This document shows positions 34,966-43,500 of a DNA stretch of 64,000 nucleotides, in pieces. Origin of the DNA: Demequina lutea (GTDB taxonomy: Bacteria; Actinomycetota; Actinomycetes; Actinomycetales; Demequinaceae). The stretch lies in the NCBI RefSeq assembly GCF_013409005.1, contig NZ_JACBZO010000001.1, positions 124,001-188,000 of the forward strand. The letters are read 5' to 3'. Each line of letters opens with the position of its first letter. The first letter of the stretch is position 1. The notes under the pieces are model-generated. The model was not told where the DNA came from and did no database searches. It was given only the letters and a program-made list of their open reading frames with translations. The position numbers were made by a program, and so were the translations under genes.

Positions 34966-37272
34966 ATGTCTGACGTCACGCCTGCCCCCTTTCCCACCGG
35001 CACCATCCTCGGCTACCCGCGCATCGGCGCGAATCGCGAGCTGAAGAAGGCCCTCGAGTCGTTCTGGAAGGGCGCCACCACCGAGGCCGACCTCGAGGCC
35101 ACCGCCGCCGAGCTCCGCACGGTCACGCGGGACCGCCTCGCCGGACTGGGCCTGGGCGCCACCACGAGCGCCATCCCCAGCAACTTCTCGTTCTACGACC
35201 ACATGCTCGACGCCGCCGTCACCTTCGGCGCGATCCCGAGCCGCTTCGCCGACCTGCGCGCGAACGACGGCACGGTAGACCTCGCCGCCTACTCCACGAT
35301 CGCGCGCGGCGTGGGCGACAAGGCCCCCCTCGAGATGACCAAGTGGTTCGACTCCAACTACCACTACCTTGTCCCCGAGATCGGCCCCGAGACGGTGTTC
35401 GCCCTGTCGAGCGCGCGTTGGGTCGACGAGTTCCTCGAGGCGAAGGCCGCGGGCTTCGTGACCCGCCCCGTCATCACCGGCCCGCTGACGTTCCTGTACC
35501 TGGCCAAGGCGTCTGACGAGGCGAAGGCGGGCTTCGCGCCCATCTCCCGTCTCGACGACCTGCTTCCCATCTACGCCGAGCTCCTGGCCGCGTTCAAGGC
35601 CGCAGGCGCCGAGTGGGTGCAGATCGACGAGCCGATCCTGGTTGCCGACACCGACACCGATCGCACCGAGGTCCTCGCCAACGCGGCGCGCGTCTACCAG
35701 TGGCTCGGCGAGCAGACCGCCCGCCCGCAGCTGCTGGTTGCGGCCCCGATGGGTTCGCTCGGCGACGCGCTTCCCGTGCTCGCGGCCACTCCGGTCGAGG
35801 CCATCGGCATCGACTTGGTGCGCGGCGCCGTCCCCGTGGGCGTTCACCTCACCGGCAAGGTCATCGCCGCGGGAGTGGTCGACGGCCATAACATCTGGCG
35901 CACCGACCTCGACGCCGCGCTCGCGACGCTCAAGGCCGTCGAGGCGCTCGGCGCCACGGTCGCCGTGTCCACCTCCACCTCGCTGTTCCACGTGCCCCAC
36001 ACCCTCAAGGGCGAGGATCACCTGGGCGCCGAGCTCATCAGTTGGCTCGCCTTCGCCGACGAAAAGGTCGCCGAGATCGTCGCGCTCGCGACCGCGTACA
36101 CGGAGGGTGAGGCCGCAGCGGCCGACGCGCTGGCCGCCGCCCGCACCGCACTCGCCTCACGCAAGGCACACCCAGGCACCAACCGCGCCGACGTGCGCGA
36201 CGCCCTCGCGGCCGTCACGCCTGCCGACCTTGAGCGCTCGGCTTACGCCGATCGCGTGGCCGCGCAGGAGGCCCGTTTCCACCTTCCCGAACTCGCGACC
36301 ACGACCATCGGTTCCTTCCCCCAGACTCCCGAGATCCGCAAGGCTCGCGCCGCGTGGGCCAAGGGCGAACTGAGCGACGCCGACTACGAGACCGCGATGA
36401 AGGCCGAGATCGCCTCCGTCGTCAAACTCCAGGAGGACCTGGGCCTCGACGTCCTGGTCCACGGCGAGGCCGAGCGCAACGACATGGTCCAGTACTTCGC
36501 GGAGCTGCTCGACGGCTTCGACGTGACCGTCAACGGCTGGGTGCAGTCCTACGGCTCGCGCTGCACGCGCCCGTCGATCCTGTGGGGCGACGTCGCTCGC
36601 CCGCTGCCGATGACGGTGCGCTGGGCGCAGTACGCGCAGTCGCTGTCGGACAAGCCCGTCAAGGGCATGCTCACCGGTCCCGTCACGATCCTCGCGTGGT
36701 CGTTCGTTCGCGACGACCAGCCGCTCGGCGTGACCGCCAACCAGGTTGCCCTCGCCCTCCGCCAGGAGATCGCCGACCTCGAGGCTGCCGGCATCGGCAT
36801 CATCCAGGTGGACGAGCCCGCCCTGCGCGAGCTGCTTCCCCTGCGCAACGCCGACAAGGCCGCTTACCTCGGCTGGTCGGTCAACTCCTTCAAGCTCGCC
36901 ACCTCCGGCGCCAAGGACGACACCCAGGTGCACACGCACCTGTGCTACTCGGAGTTCGGCGAGATCATCGACGCGATCGACGGCCTCGATGCCGACGTCA
37001 CGTCGATCGAGGCGGCCCGTTCACGCATGGAGGTGCTTCCCGCGATCAAGGCTCACGGCTACGAGCGCCAGATCGGCCCAGGCGTGTGGGACATCCACAG
37101 CCCCCGCGTTCCCTCGACCGAGGAGATCACGGAGTTGCTCACGCTCGCCAAGGACTCGGTGTCGGGTCAGCAGCTGTGGGTCAACCCCGATTGCGGGCTG
37201 AAGACCCGCGGGTACGCGGAGACCATTGAGAGCCTCGAGCACCTCATCGCGGCCACGAAGGCAGTGCGCTAA
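34966..37272 (+). CDS. metE: Cobalamin-independent methionine synthase
   Basis: 768 residues, two barrels. The N-half begins ILGYPRIGANRELKKALESF. The C-half starts near TTTIGSFPQTPEIRKAR and has VHGEAERNDMVQYFAELLDG, with zinc ligands in VHTHLCYSEFGEII and NPDCGLKTRGY. It methylates homocysteine with 5-methyl-tetrahydropteroyl-triglutamate in the cytoplasm. A TTGAGGAAAC site precedes the ATG. Followed by a strong hairpin. Confidence 0.96.
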   Translation: MSDVTPAPFPTGTILGYPRIGANRELKKALESFWKGATTEADLEATAAELRTVTRDRLAGLGLGATTSAIPSNFSFYDHMLDAAVTFGAIPSRFADLRANDGTVDLAAYSTIARGVGDKAPLEMTKWFDSNYHYLVPEIGPETVFALSSARWVDEFLEAKAAGFVTRPVITGPLTFLYLAKASDEAKAGFAPISRLDDLLPIYAELLAAFKAAGAEWVQIDEPILVADTDTDRTEVLANAARVYQWLGEQTARPQLLVAAPMGSLGDALPVLAATPVEAIGIDLVRGAVPVGVHLTGKVIAAGVVDGHNIWRTDLDAALATLKAVEALGATVAVSTSTSLFHVPHTLKGEDHLGAELISWLAFADEKVAEIVALATAYTEGEAAAADALAAARTALASRKAHPGTNRADVRDALAAVTPADLERSAYADRVAAQEARFHLPELATTTIGSFPQTPEIRKARAAWAKGELSDADYETAMKAEIASVVKLQEDLGLDVLVHGEAERNDMVQYFAELLDGFDVTVNGWVQSYGSRCTRPSILWGDVARPLPMTVRWAQYAQSLSDKPVKGMLTGPVTILAWSFVRDDQPLGVTANQVALALRQEIADLEAAGIGIIQVDEPALRELLPLRNADKAAYLGWSVNSFKLATSGAKDDTQVHTHLCYSEFGEIIDAIDGLDADVTSIEAARSRMEVLPAIKAHGYERQIGPGVWDIHSPRVPSTEEITELLTLAKDSVSGQQLWVNPDCGLKTRGYAETIESLEHLIAATKAVR

Positions 37273-37289
37273 GACTCAAGCACAACGCC

Positions 37290-37330
37290 GAAGGGCGCCG
37301 ACGCTTCCCACGGGGGCTTCGGCGCCCTTC
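37290..37330 (+). terminator. metE terminator
   Basis: A 12-bp stem GAAGGGCGCCGA/TCGGCGCCCTTC with a 17-nt loop, then TTG. It begins 17 bp after the metE stop. Confidence 0.75.
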
Positions 37331-37357
37331 TTGCGTGTGGCGCGAACGGTATTCAGG

Positions 37358-37786
37358 TCAGGCGCACTGACCCTCTGCCACCTTGTCGTCCGTCGCGTCT
37401 TTTGTCGCCGAGTACTTGTAGCCCTTGATCTTGGCGCGGTTGCCGTGGGGCTGCTTGTCGTCGATACACCAGGCATCGGTGGTTCCCGTGAGGGCTCCAA
37501 GAATCACACCCGAGCCGAGCGTCACGGATGTGCCGTCATTTAAGGTCACGATCGAACCGGTGACGGTGACGGTGGGCAGCTCTTGGTTCGCCTTGGTGTA
37601 GTCGACGATTGCGGTGGCTACGGCATCAAGGCTGGCCTTAGCCGCGGCGTCGTGACCCTTCTTCCGTTGGTCGAGAAACAGGGGTATGGCGATGCCTGCC
37701 AGCAGACCAATGATGAGGGTGACCGCCAGCAACTCCCTGAGCGGGTAACCATCAAGTAGCTGCCGTCGTGTGTGGCCGGAGTCCAT
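37358..37786 (-). CDS. Type IV prepilin-like protein, degenerate N-terminus
   Basis: 142 residues. Near residue 14 GYPLRELLAVTLIIGLLAGI looks like a type III signal: Gly, then an aromatic first residue, Glu at +5, and a hydrophobic helix. The usual G/FTLxEL is altered to G/YPLREL. A helix with AAAKASLDAVATAIVDYT and a C-terminal domain with two Cys (AWCIDDK and EGQC) follow, as in minor pilins. No pilus assembly genes are nearby. Start ATG 37786 has a weak ribosome site; the frame is open further upstream. Confidence 0.6.
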   Translation of the reverse strand: MDSGHTRRQLLDGYPLRELLAVTLIIGLLAGIAIPLFLDQRKKGHDAAAKASLDAVATAIVDYTKANQELPTVTVTGSIVTLNDGTSVTLGSGVILGALTGTTDAWCIDDKQPHGNRAKIKGYKYSATKDATDDKVAEGQCA

Positions 37787-37915
37787 CGGGGTTCTCTTTC
37801 GGTGCCGTACCCGCGAGGGGTAGAAGGGGGCGCTCCGGGTCGAGGCGCTGCGCCCATTGTGTCCGTGGTCGTGAGCGGATCGCAAATGAGTCTTGCTCCT
37901 ACCGCGCGCGGGAGC

Positions 37916-38443
37916 TTAGTCGAGCGTCGCCTGCCAGTAGCCGACGTCGATCCAACGATCGAACTTGCGCCCGACCTCGGGGAACGTCCCCACGTGCTTC
38001 ATGCCAAACCTCTCGTGGAGCGCGACAGACGCGTCGTTGGGGAGGGCGATGACGCCCATCAGCGCGTGGACGGGGGCATGCGGACTGTGTCCCTGGTCGA
38101 GATCGGCGAGCCGCGCGAACAGTTCCGCGAAGAGGGCCGTGCCGAGTCCGCTGCCGCGCGCAGCGAGGTCGAGGTAGACGGATGTCTCCAGGGTGTGCGC
38201 GTAGGCGGCGCGTTCCCTAAACGGCCCGGCATAGGCGAAGCCCCTGACGGCGCCATCGCGCTCGGCCACCAACCATGGGAGTCCGGCCGCTTGGATCTTG
38301 GTGACCCTGGCGGACATCTCGGCATCGCCGAGCTCTTCGACCTCAAAGGTGATGACGGTCTCGCGGATGTAGTGGTTGTAGATGCGCGCGAGAGCCGCGC
38401 CATCGTCTTGCCTCGCGTCGCGCATCTCGAAGCGGGCGGTCAT
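37916..38443 (-). CDS. GNAT acetyltransferase, phosphinothricin-acetyltransferase-like
   Basis: 175 residues from ATG 38443 (an upstream ATG at 38479 is also in frame). FEMRDARQDDGAALARIYNH and YIRETVITFEVEEL open the fold; LAARGSGLGTALFAELFARL is the acetyl-CoA loop; NDASVALHERFGMKHVGTF is the C-terminal signature of Pat/MddA enzymes. Likely N-acetylates an amino acid analogue such as phosphinothricin or methionine derivatives. Confidence 0.78.
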   Translation of the reverse strand: MTARFEMRDARQDDGAALARIYNHYIRETVITFEVEELGDAEMSARVTKIQAAGLPWLVAERDGAVRGFAYAGPFRERAAYAHTLETSVYLDLAARGSGLGTALFAELFARLADLDQGHSPHAPVHALMGVIALPNDASVALHERFGMKHVGTFPEVGRKFDRWIDVGYWQATLD

Positions 38444-38516
38444 CGAGGACACTGAGGAGCTGGGTGCGCGGTCATGCACCGATCATTCCAGAATGCGGCG
38501 TCGGCGCGCGACGGAG

Positions 38517-39842
38517 TTAGTGCGCTACGGCGACCTCGCGGACGACCTCTTCGTCGTAGGCGCGCGTGCGGCGCAGGTATCTCCACGCGGCGAGCATGAT
38601 GGCGAGGCCGGCGACACCGGCCACGGTCGTCACCGCAAAGCCATCGGCGGCACCGCCGCGGTCGATGAGCAGCCCCGCGAGCCACGCGCCCGCCGCGACA
38701 CCCATGTCGAGTCCCACGCGCGTCCACGCCATGCCCTCGGTGACCCTCGATCGAGGCACGAGCGCGTGCACCACGCCGTCGCCGACGGCCATGGTGGGTG
38801 CGATGACGAGCCCCGTCGCGAACATGAGGGCGGCGAGCACCACCAGGTTGGGCGCCAGGTGGAAGAGTGCGGCGCCGATGCCGGCGGCGGACACTCCCCA
38901 CAGCAGGCGCGAGGCGAGCGAGCCCGTCCACACTCGGGCGCCGTACACGAGCCCGCCGATGAGCGAACCGAGGGCAAAGACCGCGAGCACCACGCCTGAC
39001 CACCTCTTGTGGCCGAGCTCGTCCGCGAACGCGACCGTCGAGGCGTCCACCGATGCGAAGAGGGCGCCCTGCGTCGCAAAGACGATGGTGGTGATGACCA
39101 GGGCGGGAGTCGTGACGAGGAGGTGGCCCCTGAAGGGGTTCCTGTACCGGCGCGGCCTGGCCGGAGGAAGGTCACTGATTCCGACACGGTGAAGCGAACC
39201 GTCGATCACGGGCGCCATCGTGAGCGGGACGGTGCCGGCATCGGCCCTGCGTGCGGGCGGTTCGGTGGCGCGCAAGGACAGGAACACGTAACCGCCCACC
39301 AAGAGCGTTGCGGCCGCGATGATGCTCGGCAGCCACGACACCACCATGGTCGCGAGGATCGTGGCGAGGGCCGGCCCGGCGATGTAGAGCACCTCCTCGA
39401 GAGAGCTTTCGAGGGAGAACGCGGTGTTGAGTGCGTGCTTGTCGGGGACGATGTGGGACCACCGTGCGCGCGACAGGGTCGATTGCGATCCCGTGGCCGC
39501 AAAGAACGGCGCCACACAGAAGAGGACCCACGCGGGGGCGTGCGCCATCGCGGCGACGACGAGCCCCACGCGGGCCGCGATCGCGATCGCGAACGCGGGC
39601 TGCAGCACGCGCGACTGGCCGTACGCATCGACCAGCCGACTGATGAACGGCGCCACCAGGGCGTTGCCGATGGACGCGACACCAAGGACGGCCCCCGCGG
39701 TCGCGTAGGAGCCGTACTCGATCTGGATCAGCAGGAAGGTGGCGAGGCCGGTCATGCCCATTTGCGTGCGGGCGAGGAGGCCCCACCAGAAGAATGGGGC
39801 CGCCCCTGGAAGGGCGAGGATCTCGCGATAGCGCGCAAACAC
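38517..39842 (-). CDS. MFS transporter
   Basis: 441 residues, twelve predicted membrane segments. Features are FFWWGLLARTQMGMTGLATF, SRLVDAYGQSRVLQPAFAIA, and SLEEVLYIAGPALATILATM. GTG 39842 is preceded by AGGAG at 8 nt; the longer open frame lacks membrane character. No substrate can be assigned. It is clearly related to the partial protein at 63168. Confidence 0.8.
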   Translation of the reverse strand: MFARYREILALPGAAPFFWWGLLARTQMGMTGLATFLLIQIEYGSYATAGAVLGVASIGNALVAPFISRLVDAYGQSRVLQPAFAIAIAARVGLVVAAMAHAPAWVLFCVAPFFAATGSQSTLSRARWSHIVPDKHALNTAFSLESSLEEVLYIAGPALATILATMVVSWLPSIIAAATLLVGGYVFLSLRATEPPARRADAGTVPLTMAPVIDGSLHRVGISDLPPARPRRYRNPFRGHLLVTTPALVITTIVFATQGALFASVDASTVAFADELGHKRWSGVVLAVFALGSLIGGLVYGARVWTGSLASRLLWGVSAAGIGAALFHLAPNLVVLAALMFATGLVIAPTMAVGDGVVHALVPRSRVTEGMAWTRVGLDMGVAAGAWLAGLLIDRGGAADGFAVTTVAGVAGLAIMLAAWRYLRRTRAYDEEVVREVAVAH

Positions 39843-40074
39843 GGAACAGACTCCTATGGAGAACAACGCGGAACGCCCCGGAGCGTCCGCGTCACACCAA
39901 CCGCGCGATGTGACAGGCGCATCGCCGAGCACATCGCGCGGGTGGTGCGGTGGCCGCTCCAAGCGACGCCCAATACTCGCACATGGCGCTTGCGCCGCAT
40001 CGATGGCGTTTCGAGCGGTCGCTGCCGATGTTTCGGACCTGCGGGGCCCTTGCGCTTGGCCAGTTCTGCCAGCG

Positions 40075-41310
40075 CTAGGGGGCGCCTAGCGGCTGCTGCT
40101 TGGGCTTGCCGGCGATGATGCGCGGAACGGGAATCCGGTCGGCGAATCGCATCAGGACCGAACCCGCGAGAGCCAGCATGAGGACATACGCCGCCGCCAA
40201 GGGGCCGAGCATGCTCTGGGCCCCTGCCGCGACGCCCAGGCCGGCAATGACGATCGAGAACTCGCCGCGCGCAATGAGCGACAGCCCGGTGCGCCAACGG
40301 CCCTTCGGTCCAATTCCCGCGCGAGCCGCCGCCCACGCCCCGGTAGCGATCTTGGTCACCGCGGTGACGACCGCCAGGATGAGCGCGGGCACCAGCACGG
40401 GCACCAGGTCACGTGGGTCGATCGAGAGGCCGAAGAACACGAAGAAGATTCCGCCGAAGACGTCGCGCAGCGGTGGCAGGAGCGAGCGCATCTCGTCCGC
40501 CACCTGACCCGAGAGGGTGAGTCCCAAGAGGAACGCGCCGACGGCGGCCGAGACCTGGGCGGCCTCGGCCAGGCCCGCGACCAGGAACGCCAGTCCAAGC
40601 ACCGAGAGCAACAGGAGCTCGCGCGAGTGTGAGTGAACCACCCGTGACACCTGGATCGAGTAGCGCAGCGAAATGAAGAAGGCGACCGCGACGATGCCGA
40701 TGGCTGCGCCGGCGGCGACGGCTCCCTGAGCGATGCTTGCCCCAACCAGCACCACGGCCACGATCGGCAGGAAGATCGCCATCGCGATGTCCTCCATGAC
40801 GAGGAGGCTCAGGATCACGGGGGTCTCACGGTTGGCGTAGCGATCGAAGTCGTCGAGCAGGCGCGCGATGATTCCCGACGATGAGATGTAGGTGACGCCG
40901 CCGAGGAGCATCGAGGCGGCGGGCGACCAACCCAAGATGAGGCCCATGGCGACGCCGGGCGCGGTATTTGCGACGATGTCGAGCAGGCCCGCCTGCCACG
41001 TCATGCGCACGCCGTTCTTGAGGTCGATGGGCGAGTACTCGAGCCCCAACAGCAACAGCAGCAGGACGACGCCGATCTGAGCGCCAACCGAGAGGAACTC
41101 CTCCCCAGCATCGACCTGGAAGATGCCGCCCTTGCCCATGATGAGGCCGGCGAGGAGGTAGAGAGGCACAGAGGGGATGCCGATGCGCGCCGCCAGTCGG
41201 CCAAGACCGGCGAGCACCAGGAAGATCACGCCCAGTTCGATGAGCACGATGGCGGCCTGGTGCGGCGCGGCGGCAGCGACCGCGAGCGGTACACCTCCGA
41301 GGAAGGCCAT
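40075..41310 (-). CDS. CPA2-family cation/proton antiporter (KhtU/Kef type)
   Basis: 411 residues with about twelve membrane segments. Conserved features are QIGVVLLLLLLGLEYSPIDL, TYISSSGIIARLLDDF and LGLTLSGQVADEMRSLLPPL. It exchanges K+ or Na+ for H+ across the membrane. Its start lies 3 bp after the stop of the regulatory subunit gene, the khtT-khtU order of Bacillus, suggesting K+ efflux under alkaline or methylglyoxal stress. Confidence 0.85.
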   Translation of the reverse strand: MAFLGGVPLAVAAAAPHQAAIVLIELGVIFLVLAGLGRLAARIGIPSVPLYLLAGLIMGKGGIFQVDAGEEFLSVGAQIGVVLLLLLLGLEYSPIDLKNGVRMTWQAGLLDIVANTAPGVAMGLILGWSPAASMLLGGVTYISSSGIIARLLDDFDRYANRETPVILSLLVMEDIAMAIFLPIVAVVLVGASIAQGAVAAGAAIGIVAVAFFISLRYSIQVSRVVHSHSRELLLLSVLGLAFLVAGLAEAAQVSAAVGAFLLGLTLSGQVADEMRSLLPPLRDVFGGIFFVFFGLSIDPRDLVPVLVPALILAVVTAVTKIATGAWAAARAGIGPKGRWRTGLSLIARGEFSIVIAGLGVAAGAQSMLGPLAAAYVLMLALAGSVLMRFADRIPVPRIIAGKPKQQPLGAP

Positions 41311-41313
41311 GTC

Positions 41314-41793
41314 CTAGCCGATCAGGATGGTGCGAGCCTTGCCCACTGCGTCGTCGCTCCCCATGACTAGGACCGTGTCGCCCGCCTCGAGAGCGAACTC
41401 GGGCCCGGGGCCGGGGATTCCCGAGTCGTGGCGAATGATCGCCACGACGGACGCCGAGGTGACGGTCCTGATGTGGCCGTCGCCGATCGTTCTGCCGGTG
41501 AGCCCGCCGGACTGAGGCATCGTGACCCATTCGATCGCGAGACCCTCGACCATGTGCCTGAGCGACTCGAGCCGCGCGGTGATGTTGGTGCCACCCAAGA
41601 GCTCAGCCAGCTTGCTCGAATCGCCCTCGGACAGCTCCATGGTTCCCTTGCACGAGTCCGGGTCTTGGCGGTCGTAGAGCGCGACGTCGCGTTTGCCGTC
41701 GCGTCGCACCACAACGCCAACGTGATCGCCCGATTCGGACGTGAATTCGTAGCGCACTCCGATGCCCGGCAGCGGGGTCTCGTAGATCTCCAT
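41314..41793 (-). CDS. TrkA-C domain regulatory subunit (KhtT type)
   Basis: 159 residues. An N-terminal domain (IGVRYEFTSESGDHVGVVVR, then DGKRDVALYDRQDPDSC) and a C-terminal RCK_C domain (GRTIGDGHIRTVTSASVVAI ... ALEAGDTVLVMGSDDAVGK). It controls the antiporter encoded next, probably by sensing pH or nucleotides at the cytoplasmic face. First gene of a two-gene operon. Confidence 0.85.
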   Translation of the reverse strand: MEIYETPLPGIGVRYEFTSESGDHVGVVVRRDGKRDVALYDRQDPDSCKGTMELSEGDSSKLAELLGGTNITARLESLRHMVEGLAIEWVTMPQSGGLTGRTIGDGHIRTVTSASVVAIIRHDSGIPGPGPEFALEAGDTVLVMGSDDAVGKARTILIG

Positions 41794-41922
41794 GGCCCTA
41801 CTGTCCCATGCGCGTCAACCATCCGCGCGGGCCGTTGCGTCCGTCGGCGCGAGGGTCCGGTCGGAGGAGTCGCCGCGGTACCCGTCAGCACGCGCTCAGC
41901 GTCGGCAGACAGGCCCCGGCGG

Positions 41923-41928
41923 TAGCAT
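41923..41928 (+). promoter_or_regulatory. -10 box for the leaderless L7/L12-like gene
   Basis: TAGCAT, 7 nt before ATG 41936, no ribosome site. Confidence 0.45.
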
Positions 41929-41935
41929 CGGCTCC

Positions 41936-42382
41936 ATGAGCTTCTTGAGTCGCATGATGGGGCTTCCCGACGAGTCGGCCCCGCCACGCAACGCTGCGGC
42001 CGGGCGCCCGCGGGCTGAGTTCAACCTCGGGCTGCTGCCGGAGCCCGATGGGCGGGTCCTCGGGGAAGTCCAGCGCAAACAGATGATCGCGGCCATCAAG
42101 GCTTACTGTGAGCAGAGCGGGGCGGGGCTCGCCGAAGCGAAGCAAGTGGTCGATGCCATCGCGCGAGGCGACCGACTGGTGAGCGGCACCGCGCAAGCGG
42201 AGAGCAGCCGCGCACGGCCCGAGGCGTCACCGGGCGCGGACCCTCAGGCGCATCTCGACCAGCTCGTGATGGAGGGCCAGTTGATCGCGGCGATCAAGTT
42301 CTACCGCGACATCTATGGCACGAGGTTCGCGGAGGCCAAACGAGCCGTCGAGGCGCGGCGAGACCAGTTGATGCGCGGCTAA
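41936..42382 (+). CDS. Protein with two L7/L12 C-terminal-like helix units
   Basis: 148 residues. Two similar units are seen: residues about 45-75 (KQMIAAIKAYCEQSGAGLAE then AKQVVDAIARGD) and 115-145 (GQLIAAIKFYRDIYGTRFAE then AKRAVEARRDQ). Both resemble the IKxxRxxTGxGLxEAKxxV unit of ribosomal protein L7/L12, which binds translation factors. The linker is Ala/Ser/Pro-rich. Function unknown; not the ribosomal protein itself. Confidence 0.65.
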   Translation: MSFLSRMMGLPDESAPPRNAAAGRPRAEFNLGLLPEPDGRVLGEVQRKQMIAAIKAYCEQSGAGLAEAKQVVDAIARGDRLVSGTAQAESSRARPEASPGADPQAHLDQLVMEGQLIAAIKFYRDIYGTRFAEAKRAVEARRDQLMRG

Positions 42383-42401
42383 GCGCCGGCAATACGAAGG
42401 G

Positions 42402-42827
42402 CTAGACGCCCCTCAGGATGGTGCGGCCATCCTCCGTGATTTCCAGCACGTCATTGACGGCAAACTCGATGAGGTTTCCCCACGGGTCCCGCACGTAGCT
42501 TGAATAGCCACCCCAGTACGCCATCCCTGGCTGCTTGACCACGGCGCCGCCCGCGGCGGCCCACTTCGTGGCGGCGGCATCGACCTCGGGAGGCCGTGAG
42601 AAGTTGATGGCAAACGAGGTGTAGCCCGGCGGATCGAAGTCGAGGCCCTCGGCCTCCCATGAGCGTCGTGACCACAGCGCGGCGACAAATCCGTTCATCT
42701 GCACGAACGCGATATCGTCGCCGAAGCGCATCTGGATCTCCCAGCCCGCGGCCCGCTCATAGAAATCAATGGCGTCGGAGAGGTCGTCGACGGGAAGCGT
42801 CATGAGAGACATTCTTTGCGTGCTCAT
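42402..42827 (-). CDS. VOC (glyoxalase/bleomycin-resistance) fold protein
   Basis: 141 residues. MTLPVDDLSDAIDFYERAAG opens the first beta-alpha-beta unit; PGMAYWGGYSSYVRDPWGNL and IEFAVND close the second, with the Glu that often binds metal. The His expected early in enzymes such as GloA is not obvious, so it may be a binding protein. Single gene. Confidence 0.8.
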   Translation of the reverse strand: MSTQRMSLMTLPVDDLSDAIDFYERAAGWEIQMRFGDDIAFVQMNGFVAALWSRRSWEAEGLDFDPPGYTSFAINFSRPPEVDAAATKWAAAGGAVVKQPGMAYWGGYSSYVRDPWGNLIEFAVNDVLEITEDGRTILRGV

Positions 42828-42844
42828 GGGACGAGTATGGGGGT

Positions 42845-43447
42845 CTAGTGGGGTTGGCCGCTAGCCGAGAGCACGTCGGCCCGTGATCGGGCCTCGGCGC
42901 GTCGGGCCTGCCACTCGCGGCGCAGCAAGCCAAAACGGGCATCGTCCGTGACCGTTTCCCCTTGCCAAAATGACTCAATCATGGTGCCCTCGTGGCGAAA
43001 GCCGAGGTGCTCAAGCACGCGGCGAGAGGCCGCATTGCGCGGGTCGATCGAGGCCGCGCAACGGTGCAGATTCCATACGGTGAACGCATAGTTGAGCACC
43101 GCGGTCGACGCCTCGGTCGCATAGCCCTGGCCGCGTGCCCAGATGTGCAGCGTGTAGCCGATCTCGCCGTTGTGGCCTTGTTCGTCGAGGTGCAGCGCCA
43201 CATCGCCGACGATGACACCGTCCTGGTGCCGGACGCAAGCGAATTGCGACCACCCACCGGGGGCGGGTCCTCCGCGGGCGATCATGTCATCGATCAGCGC
43301 GACGGCGCGCTCAAGCGGATAGGGCACCTCCCACCCCTGCAAGTGCGCGGTCTCCGGGTCCGAACGCCGTGACGCGAGGTCGTCGGCGTCCGCGAGAGTC
43401 ATCGGCCGTACCGTGAGGCGAGCCGTGCGCAGGATCGGATCTGGCAT
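42845..43447 (-). CDS. GNAT acetyltransferase, RimJ/RimL type
   Basis: 200 residues. LRTARLTVRPMTLADADDLA, EIGYTLHIWARGQGYATEAS (acetyl-CoA loop), NAASRRVLEHLGFRHEGTM. RimJ/RimL relatives acetylate protein N-termini or small amines. It has a leaderless promoter box 6 nt before the ATG. Confidence 0.82.
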   Translation of the reverse strand: MPDPILRTARLTVRPMTLADADDLASRRSDPETAHLQGWEVPYPLERAVALIDDMIARGGPAPGGWSQFACVRHQDGVIVGDVALHLDEQGHNGEIGYTLHIWARGQGYATEASTAVLNYAFTVWNLHRCAASIDPRNAASRRVLEHLGFRHEGTMIESFWQGETVTDDARFGLLRREWQARRAEARSRADVLSASGQPH

Positions 43448-43453
43448 AACTTC

Positions 43454-43459
43454 ATGCTA
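43454..43459 (-). promoter_or_regulatory. -10 box for the leaderless GNAT gene
   Basis: TAGCAT on the minus strand, 6 nt before the ATG at 43447. Confidence 0.45.
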
Positions 43460-43500
43460 TTTCGAGTCAGCGCAATGCCCGAGAGGCGGCCGGGCGTGCC

